Source: Platerodrilus igneus
Lineage: Eukaryota; Arthropoda; Insecta; Coleoptera; Lycidae
Length of the DNA: 64,000 bases
Direction of reading: 5' to 3'
NCBI GenBank assembly: GCA_036346225.1
Contig: JARFIW010000453.1
Coordinates: 186,001-250,000, forward strand
The position numbers and the translations under genes are program-made. Shown here one piece after another: positions 21,686-33,418 of this stretch. The notes under the pieces are model-generated. The model saw only the letters and a list, made by a program, of their open reading frames with translations, was not told the DNA's origin and did no database searches. Position 1 is the first letter of the stretch; each line of letters starts with the position of its first letter.

Positions 21686-21862
21686 GGGCTATTCAACGTA
21701 TGAATAGGTATCACAATTACGATTGAGGGTGTGATTTGTATCGCTGTTAGTTTCACTGAATGCACAGAAATGTGGGAGTGTCAAATATCGCTCAAAGTTT
21801 CAAATGGACTACATAACCTCTTTGAAATAACAATACGTATCCATTCATGGGTTGAATAGCCC
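21686..21862. repeat. 177-bp MITE with TIRs and TA duplication
   Basis: GGGCTATTCAAC at 21686-21697 is inverted as GTTGAATAGCCC at 21851-21862, with imperfect pairing continuing inward for about 20 more bases. Each end is flanked by TA (21684-21685 and 21863-21864). This fits a Tc1/mariner-type MITE. It lies within the piggyBac remnant, so it inserted after it. Confidence 0.75.
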
Positions 21863-23353
21863 TATTCATTCAATTTTATATTAAAAATATAAAAACAACG
21901 ATATCACTGTGGATAGCAAAATTCATTATATTTAAATATTTACTTATAATACTATTTCATGATATTCAGTAAAACAAGCTTGATTTTCCGCCATTTGAAT
22001 TAGTATTATTTTATAAAATTTCTCAAATAATTACTCTGTATAAAAGTTTACCTTGTAAAATCAAACAGCTGCTTAGAAAACTTTACGTTACAAAGCAGTT
22101 GTAATAAATTCTATCACCTGCAGTGACTACATTTTAATTAAAAGCTGCACGGAAATGCACAGCTTTCTTCTAAAAGATAAGGTCACTTACCATCTGCCTA
22201 CATGTGCTTACAATGGACTTGTTATCTGTTATCCTGCAGCTGTTAAGATGTTACAAAGTAACAAGATTGCTTTTCTGTGTCTAAAATTCTTTGATAATTG
22301 CTTTATCTGCTTGTTGGCAAGCTGTTACAATTTGTATTTCGGCAGCTGTTGTCTGGGAATTCTGCAGACTTGATTTTCGGCGATATCTTTTAAAGCCAAA
22401 ATACCTACCCCCATACATGATTCTGTCCTTATAAAATAGAGACCGTGCTTTGAAAGACACCATTGAAGACAACATCTTCTTATCAAAGATACATGTTGTA
22501 AAGTCGCGCTACTAAAATTTTTTTTGTGTTAGCATGAGTTGTGTTATTGGTTCCGGCAGCCAGCGCATAGAGAAATGCAGCTGCATTTTCCAGCCCTAAG
22601 ATGAGACCAGCACGAAGCCGATAGCTCAAGGTACAGTTTCCTGTTTTCGTATTTTTTTGCTGCTTTGGAAGATAAACTTTTTATTTGCTGTTACTTATGA
22701 TTATCCAATGAATTACCTACACCACGTTACCAAACACATTTACAATGCACGAGCGACGATGTAATAATCATTCTTAAAATTAAAAATTAATTATTCAAAG
22801 TTTGTGTTTGAGTCCGTTTTACTGTTTCTTTTGTCTTTTTGTATAAACATTAACGTAAAGAACTTGCGTATCAATTTAAAAGTAGTTAATATTTGATTAA
22901 TTTAAGTTAGGGTGTCTAATTTTAATGTTATATTATTTCTTGAGGAGGTGCACTTCACAAAGCAACATGTATATATAATTTAGGCACATACCTTTTCCTG
23001 GATTTACTGTACAGTTTATGCTTAATTTTCTTGTATATGTACTTAAGGTGAACTATTAAGTAAGTATTTAGATTATAAGATGTTATATTTATTTTGCATA
23101 CCAATTTTACATGCTTATATTATGACGCTTTGTTTACCAGTACGCAACAAACAATTACGCAACTTATTGGATTTTATTGTTTTGTAAATAGTCTTTCGAG
23201 ATTGGATGTTAACAATGTAGTTTTACAGAGGTTTCCAATGTGTTCTTTCTACTTCACCCACGCCCTCTACGACATTTTTGAGCTATCCCAAATTCTACCA
23301 TTCTGTCCCCGTTTTGTTGCGGTATTTGGCGTAAACGATTTCTTTACTTACTT
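21863..23353. other. Non-coding part of the piggyBac remnant
   Basis: No coding sequence is recognised between the MITE and the transposase stop. The region is rich in CAGCTG/TGCAGCTG phrases around 22150-22610. It is probably the long 3' flank inside the element or older insertions into it. Confidence 0.35.
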
Positions 23354-23812
23354 TTACTGTTTTCTTTTGTGTTTGCACGGAATACGGTAACAACATGTAG
23401 AACACACTGAATGCGGTTTTGATTGAACCGACTTAGAACTACACATTTTACATCTACCTCTCTTATCAATATACTTGACGAAATGATTTCCCAAATTTCC
23501 AAAACGCACACTTACAGACACACTGTAGTTGTATCTTCGTTTTTTTGGTTTATTTTTGAAAATTCTTTTCAACTTGGATGTATTTAACCCAATTAAACCC
23601 TGTGCAATTTCCGTTCTAAACCTAAGCAATGTTGTTGCTTCTTCAAGATTGTACTGCTTTGCTACAACATATGCATTAACGAATGTTATCTCGAGGAATC
23701 GAAAAAATAATCTGTGCCACCACTTTTTTGATCTTCGGTCGATAATGTAAGAAGAACGTAATTGATCGTGGTGGTCAACACCACCCATAAAAGTGTTGTC
23801 TACCATAGGCAC
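23354..23812 (-). pseudogene. piggyBac-like transposase, C-terminal part
   Basis: The open reading starts at 23812 and encodes about 152 residues. FMGGVDHHDQLRSSY is the conserved core near the last catalytic Asp, followed by KKWWHRLFFRFLEI and VNAYV. It ends with a cysteine-rich zinc-binding tail CKMC...CSTC, where the second cluster is followed by a frame-altered CCYRIPCKH. The family cuts and pastes DNA at TTAA. About three quarters of the protein (including the first catalytic aspartates) is missing on the 5' side, where the FEN1-like gene begins in the opposite direction, so this is a remnant. A TTAA/CCCTTTG end lies 1.9 kb downstream. Confidence 0.85.
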
Positions 23813-24039
23813 GTACAGTTATTTTCCCATTCTTTTCTTTTCTATTTACAGTGGTTTTATTAATCCGTGAAAGTGTGAAACTATTGTAATTATCTTGTTG
23901 TCCTTTTATTTGAAAAACGTGACATCTGTGTTAGAAACTCTCCGATCAAAATCACCTCTTTTCAGTTTTTTGTCTAGATTTTTCGGAGTCCCCATTCTAT
24001 TATTTCTTATTGTTCCACAAGCTAAGGTTTTTTCTAATT

Positions 24040-26171
24040 TTAATTTGTCAATTGCAAAAGAGTTTATAAGAGCTGAACGTATGGGAGATTGGCAAACTCA
24101 CTTAAACACTGTTAAAGAAATGCTTCCTTATTTCCACGCATCAGGACATTTTCCTTACGCTAAATCTGCAAGATATGTTAAAATTAAAAGAGTCCATGAA
24201 TTCTAGTGTTTACCAACGATTCACAGAAGGATTTTTCACGGTTAGACGTTCTGATAAGTTAAGTTGTGGCACTTTAAAGGATATGGTGATAGAGTAGTCA
24301 ATGATGAAATCTATGAAAACAGATGGTGGTATTGCTCGAGAAAGAAGTACTAAAGAAAGTGTCATTAGCAAATGGGTTTATAGTATACATGCTATGAATA
24401 CTGTTTGTGAAGTATTGGAAGAACTCGCGAATGTAGGAATGGATACAACTGATCAGCATATTGATGCAAGTGACTCACGAGTAAAGAAAGTTGCTAAAGA
24501 TGTACAAAAACTTCTAGAATGGTTTTCATTAAATAATCCCTTCCTAGAGGTTAACAAAATTTTGTCTATCGCCAGGGGAGTCGTTGGTAATGATGAAATT
24601 AACTGCCATAAAGCTCACGAAGTTGAAATTTCCACCATATCTAAAATGACGGGGCTGACATTTGATAATATTAAACTCAAACTGGCTGATAATGTAATTC
24701 CTTTTTTAGCTATGAGTAACATCATAAAAATTCATGATGACAAAGTACCTGTTGAGCATGTCTTGTTATTTCAACGCATGAGTATTACTACGGTATTTCA
24801 CAATAAAATTGAAAAATGTTTTGAATATGAATTGGTCCCTACCCGTTGTCCTTATTCGATTATTTTAAAAAAGTAGACATTGATATTGACAACTTAAATG
24901 TTATATATACTATGGATGGAGGATATTTATTGCACCGTGTGGTTTGGGATCGAGAAGACACATTCAGCAACATTTCAAATAAATATGTTCAGTATAAACG
25001 CAGATATTTTGGTCAAAGAGTAACTGTAGTATTTGATGGTTATACAGATCCTACAAAAAATATTAAAGCCGCAGAACAACGTCGCCGTATGGCAAAAACA
25101 TCGGTATCTTCTGGAATTCTATTTGATGAATTTATGATAGTTCCAACTAGCCAACAACAATTTCTGTCAAACATTCATAATAAGTCTCGGTTAATTACAA
25201 TGCTAAAACAAAAATTTACCACTGAACATATTTTAGTCAAGCAAGCTGACAATGACGCTGATGTACTCATTATAGAAACTGCAATAAATCAATTCAATAC
25301 AACTGGTATAAATTTTGTTGTTGGTGAAGATGTTGATCTATTGGTATTAGTTACCGCTCGAACAACAAGTGAAAAAATTATTAATTTTTTGAATCTCGGC
25401 AAGGCTCGACAGCCATCGGAAATATTTTTAAATACGAGTTTATACTATTTATACTATTTTTGTATGCCATAACTGGCTGTGATACAACATCAGCAATGTT
25501 CCGGAGGGGTAAAACAACTGTTTTTAAATTGTTTGAAAAACACTATTTTATTACATGTGCAAAAAATTTTGAAGATATGAACCCTACTCCAGAAACTCTA
25601 ATCACCAACGAAATTTGCGTTCTTCTTCCTGTATATGGAGCTCCAAAAAAAATTACTTGCGTTGAGAAGTTACGTTACTTACCCTTTGCAAAACATACAC
25701 GTAATAAAAAAACGTGTGCAATTAGCTTCTCTTCCTCCAACCGCGGCTTCTGCTCACAAACATTTTTATCGTGTGTATTATCAGGTGAGGCTTGGTATCA
25801 ACTGGACCCAGAAGAATGGGATTGGAAGATAATCAATAATGTACATCTACACTCTACTTCCACCTGCATCAGAAAACCTCCTTAATACTATTTTTTGCAA
25901 CTGCAAAAAGGGGTGTAATTTGAAATGCGGTTGAAGAAAGGTAGGCTTATTTTGTTCACCAGCATGCACCACTTGTCAATGCCAGTCGTGTTCAAATGTT
26001 GAATTTCCAACAGAAGAAGATCCTTACATCAACGACGAAACAACTGATGTATCGCTGTTAAAACAATTTACGTCAACTCAGGAGAATGAGGAAGAAGAAG
26101 ATGGAGGAAAAGAGGAAAATGAAGAAGAAAAACAGGAAACAGATGATAAGGATGACCTGACATTCCATTAA
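24040..26171 (+). pseudogene. Decayed mobile gene: FEN1/XPG-like nuclease domain plus CXC cysteine tail
   Basis: The reading begins with an N-terminal region (KEFIRAERMGDWQTHLN, then MLPYFHASGHFPYAKSAR) and continues through RSDKLSCG, MKSMKTDGGI and a long middle part. From about 24900 it shows, in order, MDGGYLLHR, VVFDGYTDP with a following basic EQRRR, DNDADVLIIETA, VGEDVDLLVLV and ITGCDTTSA. These correspond in spacing and type to the metal-binding Asp/Glu clusters of FEN1/XPG nucleases (N-region VFDG, then E.E, ED.D, GCD). A region with YGAPKKI and SLPPTAASAHKHFYRVYY follows. The tail is tesmin/TSO1-like: CNCKKGCNLKCG, then CSPACTTCQCQSC, then an acidic end. Frameshifts lie near 24210, 24845, 25465 and 25700. 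A TGA at 25932 replaces an expected cysteine codon. The reading stops at 26171. Similar multicopy proteins are common in invertebrate genomes and are usually left unnamed. Confidence 0.7.
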
Positions 26172-27779
26172 ATTTTACTGAGATAGATCGTGGAGTAGGC
26201 CTACCAGGGAAACCACATTAAAGGTAGTAGACGGATTAACGATTGAACAGTAGACAGATGTTCCTCCAGGCCCCATGCTCACATACAATAAGGGACTCGG
26301 TTCTTTTCAGTTCATAGTCTGGGAATTATTAATAATAATGTATTGGTCCAGCAAACTAATAGTTTTACTTATATTATGCATCGAATGATGTACATATGCA
26401 GCATAGCCATGCATGTTATAGAGAATACAACTAAAGTAAATTTTAAAATCACTTTTTCTCAGAAATGACTACTGTTATGAAAAAAGTGTAAGGACAATTT
26501 TTGTAGATAATTGTATAGTCTACAATTTTTGCCTGCAATATTTTTATCATAACACTAAACACTTTGCTGAAAAATTCAAAAACTTATTTTTGCAAACTTC
26601 GACCTTCAATAAAAATTTTTGCACATATGAGATCGGTGGGGGCTTTTCACAATTTCATTATAATAGTGTCCCTACCGTTCATGAAAATTTTCAGCTTGTT
26701 GGGAATTTATGCAAGAGTAAATGTCTAAATTGACCGGACTAGAAACAAAAGCACTAGGGACTTTTTCCGATAAGGATGCTCTCAAGTAGGCAAAAATCGT
26801 TGTTTTGACCAATAAAGTTATTTCCACAAATTGTTGGAATTCAAAAAGTGTAATCTTGATGGACTATTTTGAACAATAAGGAACAATAATTGACCAATAT
26901 TATGTTTGTTTGCTGACAAGTTTTGGTGTCCAGCTAAAGAGAAAACGAATCTCCAATTCGTCTATTGCTGCAACCTCTAATAAAGACGATGTGGGTTACG
27001 AAGTGATACTTCACCGCTCAAACTTCCTTCTAGCAATTTCTCTCTGTTAGGAAAATTAAAAATATTGCTTGTTGCAAAGAGATTCAGATAAATTGAAGAG
27101 ATGTTAACCGAAACAAATGCCTATTTAGAAGAACTTCTAGACGATTAGTTTTCAGATAGTTAAGAAAAAAGTAGAAACTCTCTGGAGTAAAGTGTGCACA
27201 CCTAGGGAATAAAGAAATTCCATTTTTCACCTAACAAAAAGTTTTTTAGTGAAAAAACCCTAGCTACGTGCATTGACGTAGCCTAAAGAACCAAAAAAAA
27301 AAAGAAAAGGATAGGGCTCAATCGCCGAGTGCCGGGGTATTATACCTACAACAAAAATTAAGGGTGGCCTGAAATAAAGAAAGAAAACTTACACACACTC
27401 ATTCATACTCAAAACACAACATATCAACTGAAGAAACCTATAATTAAACACAATATGTACACGCAATAAATAATTACATATTAAATCTAAAAAAAAATAT
27501 TAACCAAAAGAACAAATCGTTTTTTTTTAAATAGTGAGCTGCCGGTTTTAGGTTACTCCCTAGATTGAGTTTCAACAAAAAAAGAAACTAAGCAAAATTA
27601 CCCCTCTAAAACCAACAGCTCTAAATCAGCATGGTAAATCTAAAACTAAATATATACATCCAAAGGCAACAACATTTTCAAACGTGCCAGCAAGCCTTCA
27701 AATCATTTTCACTTTAATAAGTTGTACACTCTTAGTTATTTAGAACAAATAGTAATGCATTCATATAGTATCAATAAAT
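26172..27779. other. Non-coding tail, no gene seen
   Basis: Sequence after the FEN1-like reading, with short poly-A runs near 27295. No coding exon or clear terminal repeat was found, so the right edge of that mobile unit is unknown. Confidence 0.4.
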
Positions 27780-28080
27780 CTCAAACTAATTCACTAATTG
27801 TCGTCTAAACGGATTAAATTTAGGAATGCATGAACTTAAACCGAATATCCCAACCGATATGGTCGCAATCGTAAATGATGAAGAAAGAAAACACTCACCC
27901 TCGAAGTCGCTGACGTCGGGGTTGAGACTAGCTGGTCCACAGCAACGAGTAGGTGGGTCTACACCCAGAAAAAAACGCACTTGGTCTCCCATTACAGCAA
28001 GGGATGCCCATTCATCGTGGCTTTAAGGTAGAAGCACGCCGTATTGGGTGCGCAAAATCTTCATAACGTAAAACTGAAAC
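27780..28080 (-). other. Unrecognised G+C-richer island with a short open frame
   Basis: Between 27880 and 28060 base composition is clearly less AT-rich than the flanks. A 68-codon minus-strand frame starts at 27992 (MGDQVRFFLGVDPPTRCCGP). No family is recognised. It may be a conserved repeat end or LTR rather than a gene. Confidence 0.3.
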
Positions 28081-29258
28081 AACCAAACATTCCTACACGT
28101 GTCTCCGTTGTGTAGATTGGAAAGCAAATATAATCAATTTCATTCAGCTAGTGACCAGAGTTTAAAGTAATATTTCTATTTAGAATTAACCTGGAAAAAC
28201 ACAGTTTATCCTGGGATAATACGCAGCTTTAATTCAACAAATTCTTCCAACGAAAAACACATACGAACCAATTATCGGATACTTGGAACACGTTACCGAC
28301 TAAATAAGTATAGCGTAAACTTTACGTTTGGGAATTCTGGAAAGTAGAATTTATTCTTAATTAGCGGAAGTATTTATCAAGTAAAATATACAGGATACTT
28401 AATTTGTTGAATAAAGTTTTGTTTTAGAGCAAAGTGGATTTTAGTTGAAAATTATTAGCCAGCGTATTTCTTTTTTAATTATGAATCGACGATTTTATTT
28501 AACCGTAGACATGGAATTTTAATAAACGGATAGTTAATTAGCAAAGGATTTGAGTTGAAAATTATTGTAATTAAAATAACCAATTATTTCCGAAAATAAA
28601 TATAACACACTCTTCTGTCAAACCACTCTAATGAAACCCATTGTGTTTTCTTTATATCGATTTTATTGAGATTGGCAAAATAAATTTAAACAAATTTCTG
28701 TAACAATAATTACTTAAAATAAAACAAGGAGATGAAACAAAGTAATGAAAATAAAAGAAAGTTAATTTTTCAATATGTTGCTACATCCACTAGTGGATGA
28801 CTGGCAAAATTCATAGTGGCTAATTGTATTATTAAATGCAACTATTAAGCTATTGAAGATCTTAAATTTAGATAGAAGATGCATGCCATTATTAAAATTA
28901 ATAATAGTAATTTGTTCAATTTAACAGTTGAATTTGATTACAATAAGAAGACACTAAAACTTTCAATTTTAGATAAAATAACTCTTAATTTCTTTATTCA
29001 AACAAATACAAGATGTGTAAGCTATTCGAAGCATAATACCCGTACAACTATAGAGAATCTATCATAATTTCTTTAAGAAGAAACCGAAGTGCGAATGATT
29101 TAGAAACAAGTTCTTTAACCTCTTTATCGACTTAAACAAGTTTGTTAACATGCCGGTCATGAAGTTCTATCTCCATTTAATAATCAATCAAGTGTATGAG
29201 CATTTAACAAATGGTGCAAATCGAATGCATACTAACGAGTATGCTTATTTTACAATAC
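28081..29258. other. Non-coding, no feature seen
   Basis: AT-rich sequence before the 3' tail of LINE copy C. Short open frames here look random. Confidence 0.45.
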
Positions 29259-31760
29259 ATCATCATTTTGTTTTCCACCTTACTTAAGGTCGGTTTGACG
29301 CAGCTCTAACTTATTTTCTATTCTGTGCTAATCTAAAAAGTTCTACTTACCCTTCACAACCTAAATTTCTAATAATTTGACTAATATAGCTTAGTATAGG
29401 TCTTCCTATACCCTTCTATCTTTTTTTTATCTACCTGGCTCTACATAGATATTAGCAACCTGATGGTTGTTAGAGAACTCCAACATGTTTACATAATTCC
29501 CATTTATAAGGAAATGAAATATTACCTGGTTATCCCCTCCAAAAAAGAAAGCAACGAGTCGCTGCCAGCATGCCAGGCCATTAACTAATTGTGAGTTGTG
29601 TTAAGGTGACGTTTATCAAATTATATGTTATGGTAAGGCTTAAGCAACGAATCGCTACCAACATGCCAGACAGCTAACTATTTGTGAGTTATGTCATGGT
29701 GACATTTAGTTTACTGATTTTTATTTATTTTTGTGTTTTGTTTTGTTTTCGGACTTACTTAAGGTCGGTTTGACGCAGCTCTAAATTCTTTTCTATTCTG
29801 AGCAAGTCTAAAAAGGTCTACATACCCTTTACAACCGAAATTTCTAATATTTGACTAATATAGCTTTGTCTAGGTCTTCCTACTCTATTTTTATTTGGTA
29901 GTCTATAATCTAAAACCTTACTAAATAGTCCCTCAAGTCTTAACTGGTACCCTATCATTCTATCTCTCCGGACCTTTAATTGCTTCCACATACAGGGTTC
30001 CTCACCTATCCTTCTATAAACTTCCTCATTTGTTACTCTATCTGTACAACTAATCTATAGCATTCTCCTATAACACCAAGTTTTAAATGCTTCTATCTTT
30101 TTCTTATCTACCTCTTTAAGTGTCCAAGTCTTACTACCGTATAATAGAATGCTCCTTACGTACGACTTTAAGAAACTTTTTCTATTATCTAAATTAATCT
30201 TAGCTACCAGCAAGTCTTTTTTTAAAAACATTTTTATAGCTTGAGCTATTCTAGCTACTAGTTCCCTTCTGCTACGTACGTCCTTTGTAATTATACTACC
30301 TAAATAGCAAAATTCATCTACCTCCTCTAACTCGGTATTACCTATTTTTAATTTTGGTTTAGAACTAGGCTGTAACTCACTTGTCATTATCTTTGTCTTT
30401 CTTGAGTTAATTCTCATATTATAGTTACTTTGTAGTATTTCATCTAAAATATTTAAAAACTCTCTTAACTCTTTTCTAGACTCTGCTATAATAGCTATAT
30501 CATCTGCAAAACGTAACATGTCTATTTTCTATCCCTGTACACTAATACTTATCTCTTTTCTCTCTATAGCTAAGTTTAAAGCTTCCGCAATATAAACATT
30601 AAAACTCAAGGGAGATAGTATACAGTTCTGTCTAACAACATTTCTAATCTTAGCTTCCTTTTCTATTTCATCAAATTCAATTACTACTCTTTGGTTTTCA
30701 TATAGACTTTTTCTGTCCCTATGAGAGATTCCTATTTTTTGCAAAATCCTGAACATAACAATCCAATTAACCCTACCAAATGCTTTTTCTAAATCTAGAA
30801 ACGCGAAATGAGTCTTTTTATTTTTTTGTAACCTTTTTTCGATAATTACTCTAATCATTAGTATCGGTTCTCTAGTCCCTATGTCTTAACGAAAACCATA
30901 TTGGTCTTCGCCTAAATAATTCTCAGTCAAAGCTTTTACCCCATTTTTAATTTTAACTATTAGTATTTTGGAAGTGTGAGAAGTTAAACTAACCAATTTA
31001 AAATTCTCACACCTATCAGCTCCTCACTTTTTTGGGATTAGGATAATAATATTTTTTCGAAATCTATTGGGATCCCACCTGTATCATATATTACTTTTAC
31101 TAGTTCATATAATCTGTCTAAAGTTTTCTGACTTGCATATTTTATTAATTCTACGGGTATATCGTCTATCCGCGGCGCCTTATTTAGTTTAAGATCCCTA
31201 ACAGCTCTATCAAATTCTTCTCTTAATATTGAGAACCCAATTTCTACATCCTCTTCTTGGTCGTTTACTAACTCATCCATATCGTCCCTCTTATATAAAT
31301 CTTTTAAATATCTTTTCTATCTATCTGCTACCTCAACTTTATTTATCAGAAGCTCATTATTCTCATCTTTAATACCATTATATTTTTTCTTATCTTCCCC
31401 TAAAAACTGTTTAACTAACCTGTAAACCTTGTCTGTCTTACCTACTCTCAAATCATCTTGTATTCCCTTACAATTCTCCTCCAACCATTTATTTCTAGCT
31501 TTTCTAAACTCATGTGCTATCTTATTTCTAACTGTATTATATTTTTGCTTACTTTCACTATCCACTTCTCTGAAAGGTTTAAGCTTTCTTCTATTCTCTG
31601 TTAAATCTAATATCTCCTTTGTTACCCGGGGTTTTTTTGCTTCTATTTTTTTCTTACCTATAGCCTGTGTAGCTGTAACATGTACAGCCCTTTTTATTTC
31701 TTTCCATCTAACGTTCCCTCCTATAGCTATCTTTTTGATTTTATTTTACAGTACATGTCT
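29259..31760 (-). mobile_element. LINE family 2, copy C (5'-truncated)
   Basis: On the minus strand the RT ORF is recognisable in pieces. 31700-31317 holds the region before RT and 31280-31038 the NKAPRIDDIPVELIK motif. 30858-30529 contains FAFLDLEKAFGRVNW and RQNCILSPL, and 30519-30055 contains FADDIAII (the catalytic box) through EAFKTWCYRRML. The ORF end lies at about 29760. The 3' region holds two 100-bp tandem repeats (about 29540-29740), then a second copy of the last ~130 coding bases at 29285-29440. A CATCATCATT (minus: ATGATGATG) terminus lies at 29259-29267. Several frameshifts make it inactive. It lies just upstream of the P450 copy 2 promoter block. Confidence 0.85.
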
Positions 31761-31989
31761 ATCATAACTTACAATTAAATAAGCGGAATTGTAATAAACG
31801 ACTCAATAATTTTTATTTTTAGCAAACATGTGTAAATAACGCTAGGTTATCAATGTCAGTTTTTTTAAACTTGTTTTTATAAATTTAACAATGTTCTTTT
31901 GAAAACATTTGCTTCCACTTTGATTAATGTTAGATTTGAAAGTCCATTTAGGTTTTTTGTTAAGGATGTGTGTAAGAGCATCAATACTT

Positions 31990-32340
31990 GTAAACTTGTA
32001 TAATCTAATATCGACAACTACGGAAAAGTAGTGCGGTTGGTGCGTAATTGTAACCAGTAATTATTAATATTTTATCTACATTACAAATGTTTGTTGACAG
32101 TATTTAATAGCTTTATAGTCACGCACTTAATCTAGAATATTAGTTCTGTGTTTTTCTGAAGTGAACCTTAACCATTCTTTTATATTGGCCAACAAGTAGC
32201 GTAATAACTGTATACTGAAATTCATTATATACATTATTAGCTTATCGAATCAAACCAAGTTCGGATATTTTGTGAAAGTATAATTTAATTGAAAACAGTA
32301 TTTCTATTTTGAAATTTAATAGATCACAAGTAGCTGTATA
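31990..32340 (+). promoter_or_regulatory. Upstream region of P450 copy 2 (duplicated)
   Basis: Aligns with 11080-11400. The duplication edge is near 31993 (ATAATCTAATATCRACAACTA in both). The TATAAT candidate at 32279-32284 is conserved. Copy 2 has about 20 extra bases near 32175-32205. Confidence 0.5.
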
Positions 32341-33418
32341 ATGTTTATCCTAAATAGTTCATCGCTCAATACATTATTGGTATTATTCTTTGTAGCAATA
32401 ATAGGAGTAGGTTATGCAACAGTTTTCCATTACTGGAAATGGAAAGGCTTTCCATACCTAGAAATATCTAGAATGGTAAGTAAAATTGGAAATGTATATA
32501 TCGGTAGTGCCGCAAAGGATGTTTATGATACAATTAAAACAAGGCGATGGAAGCATGCGGGGTTATATTCGTTTTTATATCCCACGTATATGCCAGTTTC
32601 ACCGGATATTTTGAAGGAAATCCTTCAACAGGATTTCGATAGTTTTACAGAAAAAGGGCTTTATTACAATGAAAAAGATGATGTGTTAAGTGCGAATCTG
32701 TTTACCATCGGTGGGGAGAACTGGAAATTCATTAGAGCAAAAATATCTCCTTCGTTCACAATTGGAAAGGTAAAGCTTCTCTTCAACACCATTTTATACA
32801 TTAGTTATCAAATGCAAGTAGCAATCGATAAATTATGCCAAACTGGAGAAATATTAGAACTTCAAGAAGTTTCAGAACGCTATACAATTGATATCATAGG
32901 GTCCTGCGTTTACGGCCTAAAGTGCAATAGTTTAAAAGACCCCGATTCTGAATTTAGAGCCCAAGGTAAACAAATTTTTAAAGCTTCGCTCATTAGGATA
33001 GCGACTTTATCCTGGGCTAACCTTATACCGCAGTTGGCGCGTTTTCTACGTATACCATTGTTTACTTACGAAACAAGAAACTTCTTTTTCACATTAATGA
33101 AAAATGTCGTGAAGTACAGAATGGATAACGGTATAATTCGAAAAGATGTTTTACAATCATTAATGGAATTACTTGAGAAACAAGAAGACGATAATGGATT
33201 AACAATCGAACAAATAAGTGCGCAAGCCTTTGTTTGTTTTGCAGCTGGTTTTGGATCGTCTGCATCTACCATATCGTTTTGTGTCTATGAACTTTCCCTT
33301 AATCCCAACATTCAAGAAAATGCAAGACAAGAAATTGCAAAAATTTTAGAAAGACAAGACTCTATATTAAATTACGACATTGTTATGCAAATGAAGTATT
33401 TAGACCAAATTATAGAAG
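32341..33418 (+). CDS. P450 copy 2, exon 1
   Basis: 359 codons plus one base, ending before GTGAGT at 33419. It is close to 90% identical in DNA to the frameshifted exon 11401-12477, and the first ~60 intronic bases are also similar. The ATG at 32341 is the first in frame and begins the membrane anchor. Confidence 0.92.

Noticed and set aside
12478..32340. Exons 2 and 3 for P450 copy 1
   Set aside because: I looked for the ETLR, PERF and haem-loop phrases in this interval and did not see them; a tBLASTn search would be decisive.
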